Source: Hymenoscyphus infarciens (lineage: Eukaryota > Ascomycota > Leotiomycetes > Helotiales > Helotiaceae). Taken from it: a stretch of DNA of 64,000 nucleotides. The notes under the pieces are model-generated. The model was not told the DNA's origin. It was given only the letters and a program-made list of their open reading frames with translations, and searched no databases. Shown one piece after another: positions 24,001-34,574 of the stretch (position 1 is its first letter; each line of letters starts with the position of its first letter). The stretch lies in NCBI GenBank assembly GCA_001414345.1, contig LLCB01000117.1, positions 101,005 through 165,004 of the forward strand, in the 5' to 3' direction. Made by a program: the position numbers and the translations under genes.

Positions 24001-24635
24001 GTTTTGTTCCCAAAGCTGTGCCTATCACTGTATTTTGTAAATATGTGGGAAAAGGAGGTGGTTGTTGTGAAGTTGTACTCTCGGTGACCTGAGGTGAGGT
24101 TTGCAGGTGGGCGAGCAAGCCAGACGTCATGAGTTGCAAAATCCTGGCCCTGGCCTGGCTCACAGGCTTCAGCCACAAACGACGGGTTGAGCAACGCCAC
24201 GATTGGTTGCGAGTAACTCCCGCAAAGTTTGACCAGTCATTGGTAAAGCCGATTCTACTTTCTGGACTCCCGTCATTCACCTGCCTGGCCTTACCTATTT
24301 ATCCATTTAGCAGTTAGCTATGTTATTTCAATCAACAGAGCTTGGAAGGAAGCATACGTCACTGAGGCACGAAATATCCCGAAGAAGCTAATGTCTCTTA
24401 TCAAAACTGGCCTTCTTTCAAGACACCCCTCTACGTGTATCAGTTGGATCGATACTTTGGGGGAAAAGCAAGGGAAGAATGCCTGGGACCGATTTTACTT
24501 TAAAAGGTAGCACGAAACCGCGGAGGCCACCTGCAGCCTCGCATAGTGAGAAGGAAGGAGCGGGTCGACGTCGAGTCCCTCAGTAGGCAGGCAGGATATC
24601 ATTTGAGGGCCCACTTTGAATCGCGTGAAAAGTGT

Positions 24636-24900
24636 CTATTGGTAGGTGACCTACGAATAGCCTATCTTGCAGAAATATCTTGTAAAAAAAAGCTGGGTAA
24701 TTGGTAGGTGAACTACTAATTACTTATGTGCAGAAATATCTGGTAAAAAGTCGAGCTATTGGTAGGTGATCTATTGATTACTCATCTGCAGAAATAGCTT
24801 GTAAAAAAGTTGGGCAATTAGTAGGTGACCTACTAATTACTTACTAATTACTTATCTTGTGCGAGTAGAAATATCTTTCAAAACTCGAGTTACTTTAGGT
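24636..24900. repeat. Minisatellite, about four 58-75 bp units
   Basis: Four diverged tandem units, each beginning TTRGTAGGTGAnCTA and carrying TGCAGAAATATCTKGTAAAAA; unit starts near 24638, 24701, 24759 and 24818. The last unit has an internal duplication of TACTAATTACTTA. Confidence 0.85.
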
Positions 24901-25544
24901 TACCCGGGAATAGTCGCGATCATCTTTATATACTCCTCTCTTATCTAATAAAAAATAAGCTTCTATAAAAGTCGAGCTATAGGTAGCTACTAATAATACA
25001 TAAGTGCTCTATCCTATAAAGATACCTCATAGAAATGTAGTAGGTTACCTGTGAATAGTCGCAAATTGTATTGGGGGTGGTCTCAGCCTATATAGCTATA
25101 GCAGTTAGACATGGAGAATAATTCTCTTTCTTCTACTATTCAGATTCCAGAGCCTACAGATAAAACTGCCCTCCCCTCTCATAAGCGAAAAGCACCACCT
25201 CCAATTCTCACCCACCCCCCAAGAATGATATCTACCACATCCTCTCTAGGTAGCAACAAATTGCAACGGTCCACAATAAACCAAAGGGAATAACCTTTTT
25301 CCATGCGACATGCAACAAAATTGTCCTCAGTTGTTCTAGAAGAAGAAATGATGGATGCCTGGAATAGGTTTAGCCAGATAAGTCGGTGGCGATCGCCTAC
25401 GGCGTTGTGAGAAAAAGGACACATATTTGCCACCTTGACTGATGTAATTGTAATTGTTTTCCAACCTGAGAAAATTTCGGGGAACGTGTAGATGGTATTG
25501 TGTGGTTTGAGCGCCAAAGGCGGCGACCAAGATCTTGTAACTTT

Positions 25545-25568
25545 GGTGGGGGTGGGGGTGGGGGGAGG
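25545..25568. repeat. G-rich tract with four G-runs
   Basis: GGTGGGGGTGGGGGTGGGGG on the plus strand matches the pattern of a potential G-quadruplex. No gene-linked role is evident. Confidence 0.6.
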
Positions 25569-25923
25569 ATAAACTTGAGATTGATGTTACATCGTAAACT
25601 ATGTTGATGATGCTTTCCCCTCCGGAAGCAAGATAGTACGAATACACCAGAGTTCGATTTTTCTCAAGACAGGATAATTGTTCGAAAATTTCCAGAAGAA
25701 GTCGAAGCTCAATTTCTTCACCAATGAACCATTTTCCGAGAATTCTTTCAAAGCCATACTTCCGCCAGGATGAGGGAAACCAGCTATTGGTAGTTGAAAA
25801 AAAAACCCTCCAACCTGACCCATCAGTGTCATGATATCTAACCACCACCCACTCTTGCCCTCGCACCGGTCCACGTTTTAAAGCCTCATTTTTCGACTCC
25901 TTTCTTACACCACGTCTCCCCCA

Positions 25924-26906
25924 TCAAATCCTCAACTTCTTCCTGAGCTCCCTCGCTTCCTCCTCAACCTCACTCGTAACGTCACTCCACTCACCCCCTC
26001 CCTCATCATGAACACCTTTCTCCACAATCTCCAACCGATTCCCAGCCCATTTGCCCCGAACGGGGTCGCCGCCACGCCTCCATTCATTCGTCCAGGCCAT
26101 CCTCATCAGCACCAAGAAATTAAAAAACTCGCCCGCCTCCTTCTCCATTTTTAACCTATTCGACCTCGACCTCAACCTCAACAATTCTCTTCCCCTGCTA
26201 GACGTTTGGTCCTCAGAGAACACGACTTCGCGACTGGTCAAGTTTCGAAGAACCCACACTCGATTTCGAGGGAACAGTTCGGGGCCTCGAAGCTGTTTTT
26301 CATATCGTCCTTCCGCAGCACGAGAATCCAACTGTTCGGGGTCCATTTCAATTTTCTTTCGCTTCTTGTCTGCTTTTTCCTTCACAGAGTGAGACGCTGA
26401 TTTCTTAATTCCCATTGCCTGAACAAGAGCCCGAGTCCATGAATCTTGTTCCTCTTGCACTGTAGTCGGCCTCGTGTAAGAAGTATGCTTTCTCCAGAAA
26501 GACCGTCCAATGCTGGTTTTGGGAGACCAGTCTGAACCCAAAATGTGTTTTGCCAGGCCATCTTGCTCAAATGGTGCTGGTCAAAACAAAAGGAGCTTTG
26601 GTAGCATATCTTTTTGCCTGCCCAGGGGGGAGCAGCATTGATGTGAGAAATATGGACATGTCTCAAAACCAGAACCCACAATCTTTGGCTTGCGAGGCCA
26701 AGGGCAAGAGTATCCTGTCTTGCGAGCATGCGTTGGGTGAACATTCTGCCTTCCAAAGCGGAGGGAGACACATAGTCGCATTCCTTTCTTGTCGGGAGCA
26801 GGTAGCTAATTATCTCATCAATGAGCTCATTGGATAGTCGATCGAGAGATCCCAAACTCAAATCGACTGAGGAGGGGTTCGTTGCCAGCTTAGAATAAGA
26901 AAGCAT
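25924..26906 (-). pseudogene. F-box protein gene with a one-base frameshift
   Basis: F-box proteins are substrate adaptors of SCF ubiquitin ligases. Reading from ATG at 26906: a canonical F-box start LDRLSNELIDEIISYLLP, then LARQDTLALGLASQRLW and PPWAGKKICY. Near 26581-26600 the conserved reading moves to another frame (APFEQDGLAKHILGSDWSPK) which runs to a stop at 25924 and ends in an acidic/basic tail (EVEEEARELRKKLRI). No GT/GC...AG intron of reasonable size can join the two without deleting conserved residues, so a 1-nt deletion in the TTTTGTTTTGACC run (minus strand) is the simplest explanation: a pseudogene, or an assembly error. Without repair the first frame would give about 174 aa from 26906, ending at 26382. 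Confidence 0.65.
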
Positions 26907-27725
26907 AGGTCTTGCGAGTGCTGACCAGGCATAAAGGGAGACTGGAGATTGGTGAATTGGCTGTGCCTGTTTGAACCTTCTGAGTTTGCTGGATCTCTGG
27001 GACAAGGATCCGCCATTCCTCGATAATTCTGCGCATAGTCGAGGAGCCCTTTCCAGTTAATAATTACGAGTGATTTGGTCGGAATTTGATGAATAGTTTA
27101 TTGTAATCCTCATTGCGACAGGTTTTTGTGGAGAGTGGCAGTTTACATACTGATGCCTAAAATTTACGTAAAAATTGTTGCATTGGCAGACTCTTTCACA
27201 GTTCGACGAAACTGGTGCCATTTTGGAAGCAGACGAATGGAAAAACAAGAGGAAATATGGCTTAAATTGTGATGAAACGCAGACATTGTTGATAACTCCA
27301 TATTTCTCCCCCGTAGAAACAACTTTAAGTGGGCTTTTCCGAGATACAACACAGATGTCATGTTCATACCTGCCTGCCTAGTCCATTGTTCCAACTATCT
27401 AGGATAATTCAGAGTAATTACCCCAAATAATTGGAACAATGTAGAACACTTACTCAAGTGTTATGTTTCAAAATATTTGGGGTATTATCGCGAGCCATCC
27501 ATCAACAACGCGCCTTGAGAGGAGTGGCGCAGACTTGTCACTCAGCCTTGCTCGTGTACTATGTATTTTCGGTATGACTCCTCAAAGTACCTTGGTACAT
27601 GGTAACTTTAAAGAAAACTGCAACCCATCTGCAATTATACATCAGGACACAATTGAAGTCACGACAAAACAAATTCGAGAACAAAAGTAAACCAGTAGGA
27701 AACACCCCAGGGAAAGCCCGCAACC
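26907..27725. other. Intergenic, nothing recognised
   Basis: Small open frames on both strands without family features. Includes the promoter of the next gene; an AT-rich dyad-like stretch CCAAATAATTGGAACAATG lies near 27422. Confidence 0.5.
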
Positions 27726-28458
27726 ATGAAGTTCCTTTACACCCCATTAATCGACAAATACAACTACCAAGATGAAAGTCCTGAGATGGAATCAAGACGA
27801 GTCTGGAGACATCGTCGCTCCGTCAAAGTATTTCCTTCAAGACAACACCACCAGGATACTCTCCGGTGTTATGAATCGATGCCCCGCGGGATGTATGCTT
27901 TCAACCATAAGCTGGCAGATATGGATCGCGACCGGCATAACCGAATAGCCTGGCACAAATATGGAAACTTTGTAGTGGAAAAGGAACGATTTCCAACGCT
28001 TCCTAACCCTCTGTCCCCAGACAGGTACGCTTGTATGCCACGAGATTCCGTTGATGGTTGACTAAACCAATTGCAGCGAGCAATACCTGCTTGTCAAGCA
28101 TGTTCCCAAGAAACAAACAAGAGGAGCGCAGGCAGTTCGGAGGAAGAGAACTCTGGTTTCGCGTACGTTCAAGAGGAGAGGTTTCGAGGAGGTTCGGGAT
28201 GGCTCGAGTGGTACGTCAGGTTTCGTTCCTGCGAGGGAGCAAGAATCCGATCGAGTATCGAGGAGTTTGGAGTCGACAACAGGAAATACTATGCGGCATA
28301 GTACTAGACTTTGTCAGCAAAGAAGCTCGCGACATGGTATACAAATGGACCCGGGATGTTCTGGGGAGGAATCGGACTGGGTTGATATCGAGGATGAAGA
28401 TATATTTGAAAGTCTGATAGTGGAGCTGGACCTAGACGATGGTTATATCTGGCTGTAG
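27726..28458 (+). CDS. Hypothetical spliced protein, 226 aa
   Basis: I do not recognise a family. Exons 27726-28024 and 28077-28458 (intron 52 nt, GTACGC donor, GACTAAAC branch, TTGCAG acceptor) form one frame of exactly 681 nt. The start has a good context (CAACCATGA). The N-terminal half is basic and His/Arg/Tyr-rich (RRVWRHRRSVKVFPSRQHH, DRDRHNRIAWHKYGNF); the middle is strongly basic (RRKRTLVSRTFKRRGFEEVR, a possible nuclear signal); the C-terminus is very acidic (EESDWVDIEDEDIFESLIVE). Precise frame conservation across the intron in a region otherwise full of stops supports a real gene. No membrane segment or signal peptide. Confidence 0.65.
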
Positions 28459-29677
28459 CTGTGATATATGCGACGAAATTTATCGTTGAAGATTCAAATT
28501 GGTGTTAGAAATGGCTTCAAGGCCGAGGAACGGCTGTGTTCGGCTAGCGTCCTTCTCTGGCCAATCACAAACTGTTCCCATATTTCCTCTTTCGAGTTCC
28601 GAGCTTCCAACTTCACTTCACTTTTCCGTTGAAACACCATCAAGCAGATCAAGCATCGCACGAAATTTACCATTCAGACAGATGTCGAGAATGAAACTCA
28701 GAGCTTGTCTCGTGCGAGACGAACTGCTTTCCGTGGAAATCGAACGAAATTGTTCATTTGATCCCTGAATCCTCTCCTCGTGCTTCCTCTTTCAAAAAGA
28801 GAGAATCTGCCGTCGATTCTGTACAGAAAGCGAAGATTATTTCCTCAACGAATTCCAAAGCTCTTTATTCGAGTCCCCGCGCTGTCGCATCTAGAAAGGT
28901 TGTCAATTTTGTTGCTGTTGGTGTTGCTGTTGGTGTTGCTGGTGTTGCTGTCACATTTCACTTTAGAACTGGGAAACAACCACTTGACTCCAGGCTAGCG
29001 GTGTACTTACGTGTAGATCAGGGGTACTCCGTATGCCCTGGCCTGGCCTGACCATTTGTGGATTAGCACGCACAAGCAAGTGCACAGCAAGTGCCCCATC
29101 ATCGGAAGTTCGGATCACCAGGAACAATCTTTTCGTATGAATTAATTCTCCCATTGGTTGAGTTGTTGGTTGGAAAGATGACAAGATACAAACACGACAG
29201 CGAATTTGATGTTAGTGGAGTGTTAGGCTGTTAGCGAGGTTGGCAGTTGGTTTAATTACGGTACCAGGCAGCTCTTCCCTTCACTTCAACCTCCAACAAA
29301 AGTCTGGAAAGTTGGGCCAAGCAAAGCCAATAGTCATCAGAGGTCTGCAGCACTTCACCTACTAAACAGCTAAGCCACGACACATTCATCCACTTGTATA
29401 TGTCTCATGGTTACTTGTCTGTGCATCTTTATTCACAACCTCTGTCTTCTTCATCACGCCTCAAATTACAGGGTCCCATCGGCTAAAATATTTTTGGTTG
29501 CTTTGGCTCTTCAGTTTCTTATCAGCGACTTATCAGTTTTGGCTTTTTTTCAAATTTACTGAGGCTGAGTACAAAGCAGTTGACACTGCATCACCCTCTC
29601 TAGCTGCAAAGAAACTGCAATTTTGATTCTACTTTTGGGTGAGCCTTTCCAACATACCGCCACTGAAGGATCATAGG
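28459..29677. other. Intergenic with possible short membrane-peptide frame
   Basis: A frame open from about 28695 to 29051 encodes a Val/Ala/Gly-rich hydrophobic stretch (VVNFVAVGVAVGVAGVAV, from a GTTGCTGTTGGT trinucleotide-type repeat at about 28908-28951) but has no ATG. It could only be linked to the ATG at 28511 by a weak intron (28628-28703). I do not call it a gene. The rest is the promoter of the next gene. Confidence 0.35.
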
Positions 29678-32380
29678 ATGGATCGGCATCATGAGAGAGA
29701 GGTGGATTCTTACCCCATGGAAGAAGTGCATATACAACCCCTCCAGCACTCCGCTTCTCCCCCTGGTCGAAGAGAGAGTACGCAAAGCTCAATAAGAGAC
29801 CGAATCATTCGCTTTACATCGCCAGTCCAAGTCGACTATAGCCCCTTATCACCATTGTCGACCGACAAGCCCTTCACCAATGAAAGGCGATCTCAAATCC
29901 ACTTCAAAAATGATTCCATAGTCTCCATGGAGCCCAAGGACAACACCATACACCTCAATCAGGGTTTCCTGGACCCTTCACTGATCAGCCCGCCTGGAGT
30001 TTTCCCCAAGCCACAGCCTCCATTGGTCATAGCCGATTCCGTCAAAACCTGGTGGGGCTGGTGGCATCCGATGTTTCTCATGTATGTCTTTTTCCTGATA
30101 GGTGTTTCCGCAGCCACTGGCCACCACTTCTTCTATGCTTCACTGCATGGCACTGAGGCTACAGATCAATTCAGGAGAGCCCGATATGGTAAGCGACTTT
30201 TACTTTGGTTCCTTCAAAGTCCCCAATTATAGTGGTCGAGAGTCAGTTTCATTCTCTTGCTGCCTCTATTTCTGGAAAAAGAAAAACAAAAAAACATGTG
30301 CTAAGAAGTTACAGGTGCTGCTATGAGTTTTGTGGCTAAAGCATCACTCATGGCGAGTGTAATTCTGGCATTTCGCCAGCAAATGTGGGCAACGTTTCGC
30401 AGGAAAACACTTACTGTCGACGCAATAGACTCAATCTTTGCTATCATGGAAGACCCTACTGTTGTGAAATGGGAAGCTTTCAAAAATGCTAAAGTTGCAA
30501 TGTTTCTGGCGTTCATAGTTTGGTAAGTGTCCTTCTCTTTCTCCTACCCCCAACATATGATCAGGCAGCAAGGCAGCACGCAGAAACCATTCTGTGCTGT
30601 TCCACTTTGCAAGATAGGAATTTGCTAACTGCTAATGCAGGATATCCCCTCTCACTGTAATCCTTACGCCAGGAACACTTACCGTTTTGCCCTCCGTGAT
30701 TACGAATATTACTACTTGTCATGCTGTCCGAACTTTGAATTTTACACCTGAATCAAGCTATGATTGGCGAGCTCCCGAAAAAATTGGAGGCCTTAATCAA
30801 CTATCTCTTTCGCTGTACAACACAACAACCGACGATCTGAGCTCCCCCTATCTCTTTGATTATTACACGGCACCTTCTGGAGATCTAGATTTGGCAGCTA
30901 CTCTGAGTGCTTATACGCAAAGTCCAGTCGCACAAAAGGATATATCTGTTCAAACTTGTGGCGCTGGTTGGAATTGCTCATATGAGATCGCTTTTGTAGG
31001 TCCAGGCTATAAATGTGCTGAATATGGAGGGGGAAACGAAGGTAAGTTCCTCAATAGATGCCCTTTCAATCCTTGGGCTCCCTTGGAAACAATATTCTGA
31101 CTTCATCCAGACGCACCAATTGAAACACGTGTTCTAATTCCAGAGGGAGGTTACAGTTATTTGGCACATGCTACACTAGGAGAATACTCAACGGCACAGA
31201 TCGATTCGAGCCCCGGTGGTGGTCATCCCAAGTCGCCCCCTCCATGGCCTAAGACTCTTGGATCATTCAGAACGGAACCAATTATCTGGGTTGGTTATTC
31301 TGTCCTCAAAGATGGCAATGCCGCTTTTCCCGCCAATTCATCAGATCCCCGTTGGGCCACCGCTTTCGATACCAAGATGTTCTCCTGTCTACATTACGAG
31401 ACCAGTTACAATGTTACCTTCAACTACACCGCTGGAATACAAAAAACAACAGTCACGAACCGAAAGTTCCTCTCGCCTATAATGAATACGAAATTTCTAC
31501 GAGGGGTAGATGCCAACGATGGTACGAGGGATAACATAACAGCCATTCCAGCCTACGAGTACATTCTACCCCAGAATGTAGCCAAGTATCGACTCACAGC
31601 TGCATATCACTCTCTTGGTCTCCAATTACGGACGCGAATCAATGGGAGTCTCTCACTCCTGCCTACTGGCGGTGTTGCAAGATCGGAAACTCCAGCTACA
31701 AACACGAAACTCATTGATGTCCGTCACTACCTCCCGTAAGTTTCTTTACTTTAGGCTGAGCCTGATGTTTTCTTGTAATAGTTTAAATAAGCGAGAACTC
31801 TCCTTGCGGCCTTCCTTTACCCACAGAAGCTAACGTACTCGTTTCTAGAAACCCGGACCTGATAGATGGGATCCAATCCCTCTACGAAGACATGATCTTA
31901 TCCCTTCTCTCCAATCCCCAACTCATGGTCGTAGCCTGGGCAGCACAACCCTGGAACCAAAGCGGAACACTTTCCGACGGTCCCTTGTGGCCATGCAAAA
32001 AGTCCCGCAACCTAAACGTCTTCGACTACCGAGTCCGCGATCTCTGGCTCGTCTACGGCTCCTTCATATTCCTCGCCGCTATCTCGATCATGTTTGGATT
32101 GAAAGCTGTACAACAAAATGCGGGCCATTTTAAGAAGAATCGGTTTTCTGCGATTGTGGCTGCGACGAGGGGACCGGAGTTAGATTCCGTCGCTTGGAGG
32201 ACTGATGTACATGGCAAAATGCCGAGGGGTGTTGGGAAAACAAAGTTGGGGTATGGGATTGCGAGGCAGGGTGTGGGCGGACAGAGAGGGAGCTATATTG
32301 GGAGTGGGGTGGATGATGGGTTTGGAGAGATGTTTTACAGGAGTGGAATTGATAGGGAGGAGAGAGGGGCAATGAGATGA
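29678..32380 (+). CDS. Fungal multi-pass plasma-membrane-type protein, 758 aa
   Basis: Exons 29678-30188, 30315-30522, 30641-31041, 31111-31735, 31849-32380 (2,277 nt). Cytosolic-looking N-terminus (about 115 aa, Ser/Pro/charged), then the block ADSVKTWWGWWHPMFLMYVFFLIGVSAATGHHFFY: WWGWWHP plus transmembrane segment 1. A second hydrophobic segment near FVAKASLMASVILAF, a third at MFLAFIVWISPLTVILTPGTL, a long Cys- and N-glycosylation-rich loop (about 350 aa: NITTC, NCSYE, NVTFNYT, NGSLS) and a last membrane span YGSFIFLAAISIMFGL before a Gly-rich basic tail. This is a family common in Pezizomycotina, sometimes labelled formylmethionine deformylase-like, a name with no biochemical basis that I know of. 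Function unknown; a large external loop suggests a surface sensor or transporter-associated role (inference). Confidence 0.85.
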
Positions 32381-33426
32381 CGAATCATGTACTGTTTAGC
32401 TGAATTTTAATATGTTTCTTTTTTGAAGCCCAAGTGGGGTCTTGGCCGTGATTTCGTGGTTCAAGGTTCAGCGTTCGTGCATTCCCTTCGCTCTCACGAT
32501 GTCAAACTTGGGTAAGAGGGAAGGAGGGATCCGGCCTTGACCTTCATCTGAGGTCAAGCAAGGAAAGAACGGCCCCCATAACCTTCAGGGGGTTTGTGTT
32601 CCTTTCTTGGGGGTGGGGGGGGGGGGTATATAAAGGGTGTGCTGGTAACTTAAACCCAAAGGTTTTGGAGCTCTCTTTTCTTCTAAACTTATTCGTGATC
32701 TCTAACGGTGGGGACTATTTCGGATACCTGCTTGATTCCTCTGATGCTGATGCTGATGCTGATGCTGATGCTATGAGATGGTGCTTTGAAATTGTACCTA
32801 ATCTCATGGGGAAGAGGAGAGAGCAACGGAGATCCCCGCTCGTCGTGATTCCTCATTTTCTGCCTGCCCGCCTGTAGACACATCTCATGCAAGTGCTTGG
32901 CTCTTGCGATCTCGTGAGACATTGTAGAAGAGGTTCCGGGGATTGGGTTTCTCCAAATTCATTACACCGTTATTATACCATATAGACTCAGAGTAGTGTT
33001 GGGCAAGGCAAAACTTTGCCTTCTTCATAGGATATCGATCCACATCCACCTGGAGTAGTCATGTTGATTGTCCTCATATAAGTATGTGATTGTTCTCACC
33101 TTTGGGGTGACGACCGGAAAGCTCTGGAGCAGAAACTTTCAAGGGATCACTTCACGAGTCAAGGGCAAGGTCAAAGTGAATTGCAACAGCTTTCATTGGC
33201 ATCTATGAAAATCTTCCCTCGAACAACTTCCTTCTAGGATGATTCTCAGAATGCCAGTAGCAAAGGTGATGATTACGCCTCCTTCCTTCGCCCATGGTAT
33301 TACTGAAGTTCCCGCTCGGGGTATCTTCAAACCTACAAGCAACCCTAGATGGTCCCAACCATAACTATTATACACCCTCCCATAGCGTGAAAATTCCACG
33401 TCTATCCGCACTTCGTCTTCGTCTTA
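32381..33426. other. Intergenic with microsatellites
   Basis: Contains a G-run at 32609-32626 followed by a TATATAAA box (32626-32634) and an (CTGATG)n-type repeat at 32741-32772 (5 copies of GATGCT). A 93-codon frame over the repeat (32596-32877, Asp/Ala repeats) is not supported as a gene. Confidence 0.55.
32741..32772. repeat. Hexanucleotide microsatellite (CTGATG)n
   Basis: Perfect run CTGATGCTGATGCTGATG continuing to 32772. Confidence 0.9.
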
Positions 33427-34574
33427 TCAGGGTTTGCCACACAAGTAGAGAGCCCCGTCCTTTGAGATGACCTCCCAGTCGCAATTAATGGATTCGCAAA
33501 CCTCAATGGTAGACCAATCCGTGGAGATGAGGCGCCGGCCAATGGGGTATTGGTCCAACATCCATATTGCAATTTGAGCATTTTTATGGCTTTCGAATTC
33601 AACAAATGCCTTGCGGCCCCCGACCCCGTTGTAAATGAGTCTGCATTCGAAGATGGCACCAAGTCCTTTAATAAAAACAAAAAGCTCATCATCGGTGATT
33701 GCATCGTCGATGTTGCCAATGTGGATTGTTCTCTTCGTCTCCATCTTGTCCCGGTGAACTCGGTTCTCGGACAGATTGTGTCTCGCGTCGTTCTTCTTGA
33801 GTCTGTTGACAAGAGCCGGGTTGAAGTTGATTGGGCAGCGTGTGTTCCTAGCTGCGGCGGGGAACTGGTTGAAGGCGATGGTCTGCATTCTTGTTTGATG
33901 ATTCTGGTGGCGGTTTTCAAGAAGATATGATGGTGTAAACTGTGAAGCAATCCAATCGACACCGACAATGCCGACGAATTCTTGGAACTTGTGATAAGCA
34001 GTTTCGAAGGCGTTTCTGGTGTTGGGCAAGACGACGGTGTTGAATGTGCTAGACTGAACACGAACCTCCAGATGGAATGTCTTCGAAGCAGGATTGGCCA
34101 GGTAACCATGGTCGAAAATTCGATGCAAGGAAAGCTGGCTCTTGGTATGCATGGTGTTTGCTATGTCGTCCAGCCAACGCCGTTGAGGAATCAACTCGCA
34201 GTGCTCAAATTTCTCTCTATGGGTCTCATCCTTGTCTTTACAGACACCACAAATCAAAACATTCCTGCAGGAAGGTCTAATATGAATATAAGGACATGCG
34301 GCGCCAGACGGGGGCTTGCAGCCGGTTTTGTTGTTGACGTGGTACTAAAAGCAACATTAGTGGTTGGTTGACTTGAATATCAAGGGCTATTTACCCAGCA
34401 GATGCTTTTCAAACCGCAACTGGAGACCCCGGAGTGGATAGAATTCTGACGTTGAGGTAAATGAGAGAGCTGGAGTGGGCACACGCGAAGAAGCTCCAAC
34501 TCCTTGGGTTTATATGGGTCTGGTTGTCGGATGTCTCGTCGAGAACATGTTTGGGGAGCTGCCATGGCCGACAT
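33427..34574 (-). CDS. CCCH zinc-finger plus RRM RNA-binding protein, 365 aa
   Basis: Exons 34574-34395 and 34344-33427 (intron with CACTAATG branch and TTTTAG acceptor). The splice joins CW to YHVNNKTGC, building a CCCH finger C-x9-C-x7-C-x3-H at residues 59-81 (C59, C69, C77, H81); neither exon alone contains it. A second Cys/His cluster follows (RPSCRNVLICGVCKDK...H). From about residue 261 lies an RRM: RNP2-like IHIGNI, RNP1-like GGRKAFVEF, with ITDDELFVFIKGLGAIFECRLI between them. The middle (about 120-255) is not recognised. CCCH+RRM proteins bind RNA in processing or decay; the target is unknown. The start at 34574 is the first ATG in frame. Confidence 0.75.

Larger units (their letters stand above)
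24001..25923. other. Intergenic CHO1-F-box region
   Basis: CHO1 promoter at the left. Contains the tandem repeat at 24636-24900 and a G-rich tract near 25545. A 60-codon frame at 25111-25293 (MENNSLSSTIQIPEPTDK...) has no recognisable domain. Nothing else supported. Confidence 0.55.

Noticed and set aside
32596..32877. Frame containing Asp/Ala repeats
   Set aside because: Produced by the CTGATG microsatellite; no ATG-led conserved protein.
33550..34371. Plus-strand frames over the CCCH/RRM gene
   Set aside because: Antisense; the minus strand has clear RRM and zinc-finger motifs.
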